A stretch of 64,000 nucleotides of DNA from positions 717,629 through 781,628 of the forward strand of contig JAZKBK010000001.1 of the NCBI GenBank assembly GCA_040388625.1, read 5' to 3'. The notes under the pieces were generated by a model that ran no database searches, was not told the origin of the DNA, and saw only the letters and a list, made by a program, of their open reading frames with translations. Source of the DNA: Gemmatimonadota bacterium (GTDB lineage: Bacteria; Gemmatimonadota; Gemmatimonadetes; Gemmatimonadales; Gemmatimonadaceae). Within the stretch, counting starts at the first letter, position 1. Every line of letters starts with the position of its first letter. This document shows, in pieces, positions 45,727 to 54,118 of this stretch. The position numbers and the translations under genes are program-made.

Positions 45727-46353
45727 TCACGGCTTTGGACGCGTCACGCCCGCCGGCTTCTGTGCTGGTCCGAGTGGCTTCGCGGACGTGGTGGTCGCTG
45801 GCGTGGCCCCTGTCTTCGGCGGACCAAGCGCCTTGAGCTTTGCGAGAACCATATCGGTGAGATCGAGCGACTTGTCTGCCGAGACCAGTGCACTGCCCTG
45901 AGCCCCGACGTCAAAGATCATGCTGTAGCCGCCCTGCGAGCGGACCTGATCGAGCACCTGTGACACCTGATCCATGAGCGGTCGTGCCAGATCTGCCTGG
46001 CGCTGCTGCATCTGGTTGTTCAGATCCTGCGCGCGCTGCGTGAACGCGGCTTCCGTGTCGCGGATCGTCTTGCCGCGCGCTTCCTTGCGTGCGCTGTCCA
46101 GGCCAGGCGCGTCCTTTTCATAGGTCGCGACCATCCCCTTGAGCGAGTCGTCCATCTGCTGCAGCTGCGCCCGCGCTGTCGCCATCTCCTTGTTGTACGT
46201 CGACTCGGCCTCCGCCCGACCCGGCGCTTCCGCGAGGATCTTCTGGGAGTTGATATAGGCCAGCTTGAGCGGCGTCGCCTGTGCGAATGCCGAAGGAGCG
46301 AGTGCGAGTGTCGCTGCCGCAAACATCGCGGAGTGCATCCATTTGCTCATCAT
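45727..46353 (-). CDS. OmpH/Skp-family periplasmic chaperone
   Basis: A 208-residue secreted protein. A signal peptide (cleavage near AFA|QA, about residue 25) precedes KLAYINSQKILAEAPG, the OmpH family start, followed by long helical segments rich in Gln and Arg that form the Skp tentacles. The C-terminus is Pro/Thr/Lys-rich. It lies between bamA and lpxD, the classic order. Skp escorts unfolded outer-membrane proteins to BamA. Confidence 0.9.
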   Translation of the reverse strand: MMSKWMHSAMFAAATLALAPSAFAQATPLKLAYINSQKILAEAPGRAEAESTYNKEMATARAQLQQMDDSLKGMVATYEKDAPGLDSARKEARGKTIRDTEAAFTQRAQDLNNQMQQRQADLARPLMDQVSQVLDQVRSQGGYSMIFDVGAQGSALVSADKSLDLTDMVLAKLKALGPPKTGATPATTTSAKPLGPAQKPAGVTRPKP

Positions 46354-46359
46354 GTTTTC

Positions 46360-48792
46360 CTAGAAGTACTGTCCAAGTTTGAAGTGGACTTTCCACCCCG
46401 GGTTAGAGTGCCCCTGCGCGTCGACCCTGTCCAGGCCGTACGCGAAGTCGACACCAAGAGGGCCGAGCGGACTCACCACTGAGCCGCCCACGCCTACACT
46501 GCGGAAGAGGCGCGTGGGATCGAAGTCCCGCGGCCGCTGCCATACGTTACCGCCTTCCATGAACGTATCCAGATACACCGACTGATTCACCCGGAGCCCC
46601 AGCTCCGCGGTCGTGACAAAGAACGCGTTCCCGAATGAGGTGGTCTTGGCGTTGCCGTTGCACGCCGATGGATCGTATCCGGCCGGCGTGATGGAAAATT
46701 CGCAATAGCCGCGCAGCGGCTCACCGTACTGCGTGCCACCGAGTGCGAACGACTGCGACGAGAAGAACGGTCCCGGATCGCCCAGCACTGCACCTGCGCG
46801 CGCCGTGAGGCCAGCCACGATCGTCATCGGCTCGCCACCAAGCGGATTCCCGCCGATGTACGCCAGCGGCGCATAGGAGCGGAGCTCCGTCGTGTATTTC
46901 TGGAAGTTCGCGGTTCCACCGAGCGGGCCGCCGTTGAACGAGGCGCTGAAGTTCTGCAATCCACCCTGCGTCGCGAACGGAAGTCCAAGTCGCGTGTCAT
47001 GCTGATACGACACGCCGAGCGACGACCGGAAACAGCTCTTGCAGCTCGTAATGATGGTGCTGAGCAGCGTTCCCTGCTCATTGGCGTACTTCACCGACTC
47101 GCCGCCATAGGACAGGAAGATGCGGCTGAAGTATGAATTGGGAACCGGGAAGCCGAACTGGATCTGACCACCGACGCGCGTACTCTGACCGAGGTCGGCG
47201 ATGGTGTAGCGCGTCTTGGTGTCGTACGCAGTCACCGATCCGGAAATGCGCGAGTCGCGAATGTTGGGATCGGAATACGTGAGGCTGAAATCGTTGATGT
47301 ACTTGCCGAACTGCCAGTTGAGCTGCGCGCGCTTGCAGCGGCCGAACAGGTTCGGCTGGTCCAGACCGATGAATCCGCCGAGACCGGTTCCCTGGCCCAT
47401 CGATGCGCCGAAGTTGACGTTGCCGGTGCGCTTCTCCTTCACCTTGAACGTGATGTCGACGTCGCCGTTCTCGTCGGGCGTGACCTCGGGCTCTGGCATT
47501 GGCGAATCGAAGAAATTCAGATTCGCGATGTTCTGATAGCTGCGAATCAGATAGTCGCGCTTGAACACCTGGCCTGGCGCCATGACGATCTGCTCGCGTA
47601 TGCACGACTCGTACGTGTAGTCGTTGCCCGCGATGTCGATTCGATTCACTATCGCCGGCGACTTTTCCTCGATGTCCCAACGCAGGTTGACCTTGCGCAC
47701 GGAATCCTGCGACGGAACCCGTTCCTCCACTGGAGTCACGACAGCGTAGATGTACCCTTCGTTGCTGTACGCCTCCTTCACCTTCTCCGTCGCGTCGGTC
47801 CAGCGAGATTCGTCGAAGGTGCCCTTGGGATTCTTGTACGTGTGGTGAAACAGACCGAGGGCACTCTCCGCCAGCGAGCGATCCTCGCGATCGAACGGGA
47901 AGTAGTTACGAAGCTGCTCCTGTGTGAAGCGCTTGTTCCCGAGAATCTCGAAATTGCCCACCGTATAGCGCGGACCATCCTGAACGTTCAGCTGGATCTC
48001 ACCCTTGCCGTTCTTCTTGTCCACTCGCATGGTGTCCTGCAACAGCCTGAAGTCGATGTAGCCGCGACTCGCATACAGCGACGGAATGCGATCGGTGAGA
48101 TCGCCCGCGAATGTTGCATCGTCGAATTCGCCGTTGCGAAACCACCAGAACCCTTCTGGCTTGGTCTCCATCGCACCGACAATCGCGCGCGAGGGAACCG
48201 AGCGATTTCCCGTAACGCCTATACCGGAAATTGCGAGACGCCGTCCTTCAGTGACGTCGAACCTCAGCGTCAGCTGGTCGTTTGCAAGCGATGAATCGAC
48301 ATGCACTCGAGCGAGATAGAATCCGCGGCTCTCGTACAGCGAATCCGTGCGCGAGATCGCGAGCGCGACTTTCGCTGGATCGACGGCGGTTCCGATGGGA
48401 AGATCGAGGCGCTCCTTCACATCCTTCGCCGATACCTGATCCACGCCGTGGATCGACATGCTCGCAAGTACGGGTCGCTCCTTCACCTGTACGTCGAGCG
48501 AAGCCTTGTTGGTCTTTGGATCGACAGTGCAGATGACGTGAACGTCATCGTAATTGCCGGTTGCGTACAGCGCTTTGACTGCGCGCTGCACATCGCGGTA
48601 GTTGAGAGTGGTCTTGGGAACCAGGCCTATGGTGGCGCGCACCGTCGCGTTGTCGACACGCGAGTTGCCCGTCACCGTGATTGTATCGGGCACCGAGCAT
48701 CGGCCGCCCGCGACCGTGGAATCTGCCCCCTGGGCGTACAAAGGGAGCCCTACCAGCGCTAAGGCCAGCAGGCTCCCAGCAAACTTGAACAT
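46360..48792 (-). CDS. bamA: Outer-membrane protein assembly factor BamA
   Basis: Central component of the BAM complex that inserts beta-barrels. The 810-residue protein begins with a signal peptide (MFKFAGSLLALALVG, cleavage near AQG), has POTRA repeats through about residue 420, and a C-terminal 16-strand barrel including the VRGF-like PLRGY segment and a terminal F (GQYF). The frame is open to 48906, but the ATG at 48792 starts the signal peptide and sits 6 bases after a TATATT -10 box. It heads the lipid A run. Confidence 0.93.
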   Translation of the reverse strand: MFKFAGSLLALALVGLPLYAQGADSTVAGGRCSVPDTITVTGNSRVDNATVRATIGLVPKTTLNYRDVQRAVKALYATGNYDDVHVICTVDPKTNKASLDVQVKERPVLASMSIHGVDQVSAKDVKERLDLPIGTAVDPAKVALAISRTDSLYESRGFYLARVHVDSSLANDQLTLRFDVTEGRRLAISGIGVTGNRSVPSRAIVGAMETKPEGFWWFRNGEFDDATFAGDLTDRIPSLYASRGYIDFRLLQDTMRVDKKNGKGEIQLNVQDGPRYTVGNFEILGNKRFTQEQLRNYFPFDREDRSLAESALGLFHHTYKNPKGTFDESRWTDATEKVKEAYSNEGYIYAVVTPVEERVPSQDSVRKVNLRWDIEEKSPAIVNRIDIAGNDYTYESCIREQIVMAPGQVFKRDYLIRSYQNIANLNFFDSPMPEPEVTPDENGDVDITFKVKEKRTGNVNFGASMGQGTGLGGFIGLDQPNLFGRCKRAQLNWQFGKYINDFSLTYSDPNIRDSRISGSVTAYDTKTRYTIADLGQSTRVGGQIQFGFPVPNSYFSRIFLSYGGESVKYANEQGTLLSTIITSCKSCFRSSLGVSYQHDTRLGLPFATQGGLQNFSASFNGGPLGGTANFQKYTTELRSYAPLAYIGGNPLGGEPMTIVAGLTARAGAVLGDPGPFFSSQSFALGGTQYGEPLRGYCEFSITPAGYDPSACNGNAKTTSFGNAFFVTTAELGLRVNQSVYLDTFMEGGNVWQRPRDFDPTRLFRSVGVGGSVVSPLGPLGVDFAYGLDRVDAQGHSNPGWKVHFKLGQYF

Positions 48793-48798
48793 CCCTCT

Positions 48799-48804
48799 AA
48801 TATA
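48799..48804 (-). promoter_or_regulatory. Candidate -10 box of bamA, leaderless spacing
   Basis: TATATT on the minus strand ends six bases before the bamA ATG, so transcription would begin at the start codon. The six bases between (AGAGGG) are too close to the ATG for a normal ribosome-binding site. No clear -35 box is present. Confidence 0.45.
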
Positions 48805-49277
48805 CCACGGCAGTCGGTTTGAGCGCATCCATCCATGACTCGAGTTTGCAGCAATTATCAGGTCCGTACGACACCACGAGGTGCAGGAAAGTTGCGCGCG
48901 CCACACGGCATTTTTTTACCGCCGCCGTTCACCGCATCACTCAAGAATTGCGCTCCTGCTGCCGACACCACGATGTGTCACACGCGTGGTGACCCAATCC
49001 GTCCCGCGAGCAGCACACTCCCCGCCCGCCCGAAGGCCAGCCACACGATCGCCCAGTTTCATTACTGACGCCAAGCACCTTTGACCGCCGCTCCCCACTC
49101 CGGAGCGGCGGTTCGCGTTTCCACCGCCCTCTGCGCTCTTCTCTTCGCCGCGGAGCAAGCCGGTTCAACTCGCCTTATCCCCCTTCATGGGCGCTGCGGG
49201 GATGACGCAACACCTGTTGCAGCCGCGCATAGGCGCCTCCCCCAATTCGTACATATGTTCCCCCAGGAGGGTCCCTG
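48805..49277. other. Non-coding interval upstream of bamA and the PEP-CTERM gene
   Basis: No supported gene. It contains a seven-T run at 48910-48916, a perfect 11-base-pair hairpin at 49084-49112, and short inverted repeats near 49271-49285 and 49299-49317. The last two lie upstream of the sigma-54-like site where an activator could bind; that is speculative. Confidence 0.6.
49084..49112. terminator. Hairpin, possible terminator or binding site
   Basis: ACCGCCGCTCC (49084-49094) pairs perfectly with GGAGCGGCGGT (49102-49112) around a 7-base loop. Neither side has a strong T-run (TCGCGTTT on plus; CAAAGG on minus), so an intrinsic terminator is only one option. Confidence 0.35.
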
Positions 49278-49433
49278 ATGGACCGGTCGGGAAGCGTATC
49301 CGGACGAGATAACCGGAATACTACCCAATTGTCGGCCCTGAACAGCAGAAAAGTGACGGCTACTGCGTGGCCCCGCGCTTGCCAATGTATGGCGCTGACC
49401 GACCGACAGTCCTCTTACGCTAAAGTCCCTTAG
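49278..49433 (+). CDS. Possible 51-residue small ORF upstream of the PEP-CTERM gene
   Basis: An ATG at 49278 is preceded by a perfect AGGAGG (49265-49270) with 7-base spacing and opens 51 codons ending in TAG, 9 bases before the PEP-CTERM ATG. The peptide is Ser/Thr/Arg-rich with two Cys (CQC), no signal peptide and no recognisable domain. Third-position GC is lower than in neighbouring genes, which argues against ordinary coding. It could be a leader peptide, or chance. It overlaps the sigma-54-like site, which would lie inside it. Confidence 0.3.
   Translation: MDRSGSVSGRDNRNTTQLSALNSRKVTATAWPRACQCMALTDRQSSYAKVP
49368..49382 (+). promoter_or_regulatory. Sigma-54 (RpoN)-type -24/-12 promoter
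   Basis: TGGCCCCGCGCTTGC matches the TGGCAC-N5-TTGC consensus at all but one fixed position, with the exact GG-to-GC spacing. The -12 C is at 49382, so transcription would start near 49394, leaving a 49-base leader that includes AGGA before the ATG at 49443. PEP-CTERM genes in several bacteria are known to be driven by RpoN with the PrsK/PrsR pair. Confidence 0.55.
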
Positions 49434-49442
49434 GACACAACA

Positions 49443-49985
49443 ATGTCTATCGCCAAGCTCCTCCTTGCCACAGCAATCGCTGCTGCCCCAATCAGCGTAG
49501 TGTCCGGCCAGTCGGGCGCGCCAGCCGACACTGGCAGCGACCACAATGCCCGCGGATGGATCGCCGGCGCGGGGGCTGTCGCCGGAGCAGGCCTCTTCAT
49601 GGCCTTCACACATTCCGGACACAACCCGTCCGACAACGGTTCCAGCTTCAATCTCCACTCGGCGACGACGCCCGGCGCGCACGATCCCGCTCCAACGGGC
49701 GGCGCGACGCCACCGAGCCCCGCCGACACGACGACGACTCCGGCAGACACAGGCACTGTAACCCCGCCCCAGCAGCCCGGGCCCCAGAGCAACCCGCCCT
49801 CGTTCAACGACGGCAACCCGCCGCCGAACAACGGGCCCAACGCTCCCACCGGCGAGACGCCGCCGCCCAACGACGATCAGGGCTTCGTACCGGACGCCAG
49901 CACGGTCCCGGAACCCGGCTCGGCTGCCCTTCTGCTCACGGGCATCGTCGGACTGGCACCGCTGCTCCGTAATCGCCGCAAGTAG
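49443..49985 (+). CDS. PEP-CTERM sorting-signal protein
   Basis: A 180-residue secreted protein. N-terminal signal peptide (about 1-22, cleavage near VSGQS), then a small hydrophobic Gly/Ala stretch (about 38-55), a long low-complexity region rich in Pro, Thr, Asn, Asp and Gly (about 65-150), and a tripartite C-terminal sorting signal: VPEPGS (155-160), a hydrophobic helix and RNRRK. This is the PEP-CTERM domain recognised and cleaved by exosortase. The body has no recognisable fold and is probably an extracellular matrix or surface polymer protein. The ribosome-binding site AGGA lies 8-9 bases upstream. A strong terminator follows. Confidence 0.88.
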   Translation: MSIAKLLLATAIAAAPISVVSGQSGAPADTGSDHNARGWIAGAGAVAGAGLFMAFTHSGHNPSDNGSSFNLHSATTPGAHDPAPTGGATPPSPADTTTTPADTGTVTPPQQPGPQSNPPSFNDGNPPPNNGPNAPTGETPPPNDDQGFVPDASTVPEPGSAALLLTGIVGLAPLLRNRRK

Positions 49986-50007
49986 GACGGTCGGAGGACT
50001 GGACACG

Positions 50008-50044
50008 AAAAAGCGGGTGAGGCATGCAGCCTCACCCGCTTTTT
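50008..50044. terminator. Bidirectional rho-independent terminator
   Basis: A perfect 16-base-pair inverted repeat (50008-50023 with 50029-50044) around a 5-base loop, with T-runs on both strands. It ends the PEP-CTERM gene on the plus strand and clpC on the minus strand. Confidence 0.95.
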
Positions 50045-50067
50045 TCATCCCCCCCGAGCGCGCTGAA

Positions 50068-52560
50068 CTACGCCGCGCTCGCCTTGGTCATGACACGGAA
50101 TTCGAGCTTCTCGCCCTCTGCCGCGGTGTCGACCTCGATCTCGTCCCCCTTGGCAAACTCGGCCATGAGGATCTTCTCCGAGAGCGGGTCCTCGATGTAG
50201 CGCTGAATCGCCCGCTTTAACGGACGGGCGCCGAACTTGTCATCGTAACCGTGCTTCACGAGGAAGTCCGCAGCCGACTCAGTGAGGCGTAGCACCAGCT
50301 CCTCGTCTGCCAGCCGCTTCTGCACATCGCGCAGAACCACGTCGACGATCGAGCGGATGTTCTCGCGCGACAGCGGGTGGAACACGATCACGTCGTCCAA
50401 CCGGTTCAGGAACTCCGGATTGAACGTGTGCGACATCTCTTCCTTGACGCGCTGCACGATGCGCTCGAACGAGTCGCGCGATTCGCCGGTGTTGAAGCCG
50501 AGCGTCCCGCCCTTCGTGATGTCCTTTGCACCGACGTTCGATGTCATGATGACGACGGTGTTCTTGAAATCGATCACACGTCCGTAATTGTCCGTCAGAT
50601 GTCCTTCATCCAGCACCTGCAGCAGAATGTTGAACACGTCCGGATGCGCCTTCTCGATCTCATCCAGGAGGATCACACTGTACGGCTTGCGCCGTACGGC
50701 CTTGGTGAGCGTACCCGAGTCCTCGTAGCCGACGTATCCCGGAGGCGCGCCGATCAACCGCGACACGGAGAACTTCTCCATGTATTCGCTCATGTCGACG
50801 CGGATCAACGCACTCGCATCCGCAAACAGGAACTTGGCGAGCGAGCGGGCAAGCTCCGTCTTTCCGACGCCAGTTGGCCCCGAGAAGATGAACGACCCGA
50901 TCGGACGCGCGGGATCCTTCAGCCCGGCGCGGCTCCGGCGAATCGAGCGCGACAACGCTCTGATCGCTTCGTCCTGGCCGATGACGGATGCATGAAGCTC
51001 ATCCTCCATCCGGAGCAGACGCGCAGTCTCCGCTTCCTGCAGCCGTCGAACCGGAATGCCGGTCCAGCGACTCACGATGAAGGAGATCTCATCCTCTCCG
51101 AGCACCGGACGATGCGATTGACGACGTTTGTCCCAATCTTCCTGCGCGTGCTTGATCTGCGCCTGGAGATCGCGCTCCTTGTCGCGCAGCGACGCTGCAC
51201 GCTCGAAGTTCTGATCGCGCACCGCAGTTTCCTTTTCCGCGTTCACGCCTTCGAGATCATGCTTGAGCGCGATGACCTCGGGCGGCGGAGCCTGCGTCGC
51301 GAGACGTGCGCGAGCGCCAGCCTCGTCGATCACGTCGATCGCCTTGTCCGGAAGGAATCTGTCGGTGATGTAGCGCTCCGACATCTTCGCGGCCGCGACG
51401 AGCGTGAGATCGGGGATCGTCACCTTGTGGTGATCCTCGTACTTGCTGCGCAGTCCCTTCAGTATCTCGACCGTGTCGTCGACCGAGGGCGGCTCGACGA
51501 CTACAGTCTGGAAGCGACGCTCGAGAGCGCCGTCCTTCTCGATGTACTTGCGGTACTCGTTGAGCGTCGATGCGCCGACGCACTGCAGCTCGCCGCGCGC
51601 AAGCGCTGGCTTGAGCATGTTGCTCGCGTCGATTGCGCCCTCTGCAGCGCCAGCGCCAACGAGCGTGTGCAGCTCGTCGATGAAGAGAATGATGTTCTTG
51701 TTCTGCGCGATCTCGTTCATCACGGCCTTGAGGCGCTCCTCGAACTGGCCGCGATACTTGGTGCCAGCGATGACCGCCGCCATGTCGAGCGACAGCACGC
51801 GGTTGTCGCGCAAGGAATCAGGGCACTCGCCAGTTGCTATCAGCTGCGCCAGTCCTTCGACGATCGCCGTCTTGCCGACACCAGGCTCGCCGATCAGAAC
51901 TGGATTGTTCTTCTTCCGGCGCGTGAGGATTTCCATAACGCGCTCGATTTCCTTTGCGCGCCCGATCGTCGGATCGAGCTGCCCTTCGGCCGCAAGCTGC
52001 GTGAGATCGCGGCAGAAATGATCGAGTGCGGGAGTCTTGGACTTCTTCTCGCCCTTGGCGGCTGGCGGTGTGGCTGGTGCACCGGCTGTGGCCGCGGCAC
52101 CCGCACCCTGCGGAAGCTCGGTGCCGAGCAGACGCAACGTTTCCTTGCGCGCTTCGTCGAGATTGATTCCAGCGTCGGTCAGTACCTGTGCTGCAATTCC
52201 CTTCTCCTCGCGCAGAAGGCCGAGCAGAAGGTGTTCCGTACCGACATATGAGTGATTGAGCTCGCGAGCTTCAGCCATTGCAAGCTCGAGAACTTTCTTT
52301 GCGCGTGATGTGTAGGGTAGATCCGGACCCGTAGCGACAGTTGCCTTCCCCTTCTTCACCGTCTCTTCGATCTTCTGTTGAATGTCGTCGAGATCGATGC
52401 TGAGGTTTTGCAGGACCGCCGCTGCAACGCCTTCGCCTTCGCGAATCAGCCCGAGCAGAATGTGCTCGGTGCCGACGTATTCGTGGTGCAGACGCGCCGC
52501 TTCCTCGCGTGCCATCGCGAGAACCTTGCGCACCCGCTCCGTGAAGTTGTATCCGTTCAT
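50068..52560 (-). CDS. clpC: ClpC-type AAA+ unfoldase of Clp protease
   Basis: Unfolds proteins for ClpP. The 830-residue protein has two N-terminal Clp repeat domains (about 1-145), AAA-1 with Walker A GEPGVGKT, a UVR motif in the middle linker ([16 protein letters not shown]), AAA-2 with GPTGVGKT, and the C-terminal D2-small domain. The UVR motif and the neighbouring mcsA-mcsB genes identify ClpC, which in Bacillus degrades arginine-phosphorylated proteins. No ctsR repressor gene is present. Overlaps mcsB by four bases. Confidence 0.95.
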   Translation of the reverse strand: MNGYNFTERVRKVLAMAREEAARLHHEYVGTEHILLGLIREGEGVAAAVLQNLSIDLDDIQQKIEETVKKGKATVATGPDLPYTSRAKKVLELAMAEARELNHSYVGTEHLLLGLLREEKGIAAQVLTDAGINLDEARKETLRLLGTELPQGAGAAATAGAPATPPAAKGEKKSKTPALDHFCRDLTQLAAEGQLDPTIGRAKEIERVMEILTRRKKNNPVLIGEPGVGKTAIVEGLAQLIATGECPDSLRDNRVLSLDMAAVIAGTKYRGQFEERLKAVMNEIAQNKNIILFIDELHTLVGAGAAEGAIDASNMLKPALARGELQCVGASTLNEYRKYIEKDGALERRFQTVVVEPPSVDDTVEILKGLRSKYEDHHKVTIPDLTLVAAAKMSERYITDRFLPDKAIDVIDEAGARARLATQAPPPEVIALKHDLEGVNAEKETAVRDQNFERAASLRDKERDLQAQIKHAQEDWDKRRQSHRPVLGEDEISFIVSRWTGIPVRRLQEAETARLLRMEDELHASVIGQDEAIRALSRSIRRSRAGLKDPARPIGSFIFSGPTGVGKTELARSLAKFLFADASALIRVDMSEYMEKFSVSRLIGAPPGYVGYEDSGTLTKAVRRKPYSVILLDEIEKAHPDVFNILLQVLDEGHLTDNYGRVIDFKNTVVIMTSNVGAKDITKGGTLGFNTGESRDSFERIVQRVKEEMSHTFNPEFLNRLDDVIVFHPLSRENIRSIVDVVLRDVQKRLADEELVLRLTESAADFLVKHGYDDKFGARPLKRAIQRYIEDPLSEKILMAEFAKGDEIEVDTAAEGEKLEFRVMTKASAA

Positions 52561-53633
52561 TGGGCAGCCCTTTCCAAAGTCTCCCGTACGAAGGCAGCGC
52601 GAACCACGCTCGCCTCATCCTCTGTCAATACCCTTCCCTCGCGTGCGGAGAGATGCGCTGATTGAGTGAATACCAGGAGTTCGTTAAGAATGTATACACT
52701 CAACCCATCGATCAGTTTCAGTCCGGCGGCCAGGCGAACTCCACTCAGAAAATTCATCGCCTCGTCGAAAGAGAGGCTTCTCGCGTACCGCAGTGTGCCG
52801 TATGCCCGCCACAACTTGTCCTCTAGAATATACTCCGCGTCCCGCAGGAGCACTTTACGCGCTTCCAGTTCCTTTTCGATGACGTGCCGAACGATATCCT
52901 GGAGGTAATCCAGCAGATCCTGCTCGGACTTCCCGAGCGTGGTCTGATTGGAAATCTGGAACAGATTGCCTATGACCTCGCTGCCCTCTCCATATAAGCC
53001 TCGGTACGTCAGGCCGACCTGCTGAAGACCGACCAGCACTCTGCCGATCTCCTTGGTGAGAACGAGTGCGGGCAGGTGAACCAGCACGGATGCCCGGAGC
53101 CCGGTACCGACGTTGGTCGGGCAGGCGGTGAGAAATCCGAACTCACGATGATACGCGAACGGGACACGCTGTCCCAGCTCCACGTCGATGTCACGCGCAT
53201 CCGCAAAGGCCCGATCCAGATCCAGCCCGGACCGCATGGCCTGGATCCGGAGATGGTCCTCCTCGTTCACCATGATGGCAACGTCGCGCCCGACATGAAC
53301 CGCCGCGCCGCTGCGGGGCGCAGTTCCGGTATCGAGCGCCGCGAGCTCCTTGCTCACGACGTGCCGTTCATGCAATAGCAGACGGTCCGGCTCCTCCAGC
53401 TGGTCAACGCGCACCAGGACCCCGTCCCGTGCGGCCGGAATCACCGACAAGGCATCCCTGACCTGCGACAGCACTCTCAGGCGCTCGCCCTCTCTGGCGC
53501 GCCCCGAGAAGGCGTAGCCCTCGACGTTGCGGGCCAGACGCACGCGGGTGGACAGAACGACGCCAGCCTGCTCGCCGGTCCCGTCCATCCAGCCAAGGCC
53601 GCCGCCGGGCAGCGTCTCCGGATCGAAGCTCAT
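52557..53633 (-). CDS. mcsB: Protein-arginine kinase McsB
   Basis: Phosphorylates protein arginine to mark substrates for ClpC-ClpP. The 358-residue ATP:guanido phosphotransferase-like protein has VLSTRVRLARNVEGY, MVNEEDHLRIQAM and ACPTNVGTGLRAS with the active-site Cys, and RGLYGEGSEVIGN. At the C-terminus, where Bacillus McsB carries an RDxxRA phosphoarginine-binding motif, I read ASVVRA (341-346), so the first two charged residues appear lost. Four-base overlaps with mcsA and clpC. Confidence 0.93.
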   Translation of the reverse strand: MSFDPETLPGGGLGWMDGTGEQAGVVLSTRVRLARNVEGYAFSGRAREGERLRVLSQVRDALSVIPAARDGVLVRVDQLEEPDRLLLHERHVVSKELAALDTGTAPRSGAAVHVGRDVAIMVNEEDHLRIQAMRSGLDLDRAFADARDIDVELGQRVPFAYHREFGFLTACPTNVGTGLRASVLVHLPALVLTKEIGRVLVGLQQVGLTYRGLYGEGSEVIGNLFQISNQTTLGKSEQDLLDYLQDIVRHVIEKELEARKVLLRDAEYILEDKLWRAYGTLRYARSLSFDEAMNFLSGVRLAAGLKLIDGLSVYILNELLVFTQSAHLSAREGRVLTEDEASVVRAAFVRETLERAAQ

Positions 53634-54118
53634 TCGATGGCCCGGAGCTGGTCGCGCAGCGACGCCGCCAGTTCGAATTCCTCGTTCCGGATCGCCCGCT
53701 CGAGCCGCTCACGCAGCCGGTCTGGCGATGCTGGAATCGGCGCTTCGAGCGCGCCTTGTGCGCCACTGTACTCCCGGCCTCGATGCTGCCCCTGCCCGTG
53801 CACCTTTCGGAGCAACTCGCGCAGGCTCTGCTCGAAGGCGGTATAGCAGTAAGGGCAGCCAAGCCTGCCAGTCTGGCGGAAGTCGCGCAGCGTGGACGAG
53901 CAGAACGAGCAACGCACCGCGTCCGTCTGCGACGGCGGGATGTGCTGCTGAACCGACTGGAGGAAATCGGTTACCGCGGGCGGTGGCGCCGAGACCGACG
54001 CCTGGAGTCCGCGCTCGGCGGCGCACTGCTCGCAGAGCCGAACCTGACGCACGCCGTTCCCGTCGATCTCCGTAACGGTTATGACCACGTCGTTTTCCTT
54101 GCAAACCTCACACAGCAC
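53630..54118 (-). CDS. mcsA: McsA-like UVR-motif activator of McsB
   Basis: A 162-residue protein with two CxxC-type zinc modules (CEVC...CEQC near residues 3-35, and CSFC...CPYC about 85-110) and a C-terminal UVR motif (EEFELAASLRDQLRAI). McsA stimulates McsB in Firmicutes. The start overlaps lolD by 11 bases and the stop overlaps mcsB by four. Confidence 0.92.
   Translation of the reverse strand: MLCEVCKENDVVITVTEIDGNGVRQVRLCEQCAAERGLQASVSAPPPAVTDFLQSVQQHIPPSQTDAVRCSFCSSTLRDFRQTGRLGCPYCYTAFEQSLRELLRKVHGQGQHRGREYSGAQGALEAPIPASPDRLRERLERAIRNEEFELAASLRDQLRAIE

Noticed and set aside
49170..49277. Riboswitch upstream of the PEP-CTERM gene
   Set aside because: No recognisable riboswitch core (such as c-di-GMP or TPP) could be found; only simple inverted repeats.
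50377..52251. 624-codon open frame on the plus strand across clpC
   Set aside because: Antisense shadow of clpC with biased His/Arg composition and no motif.
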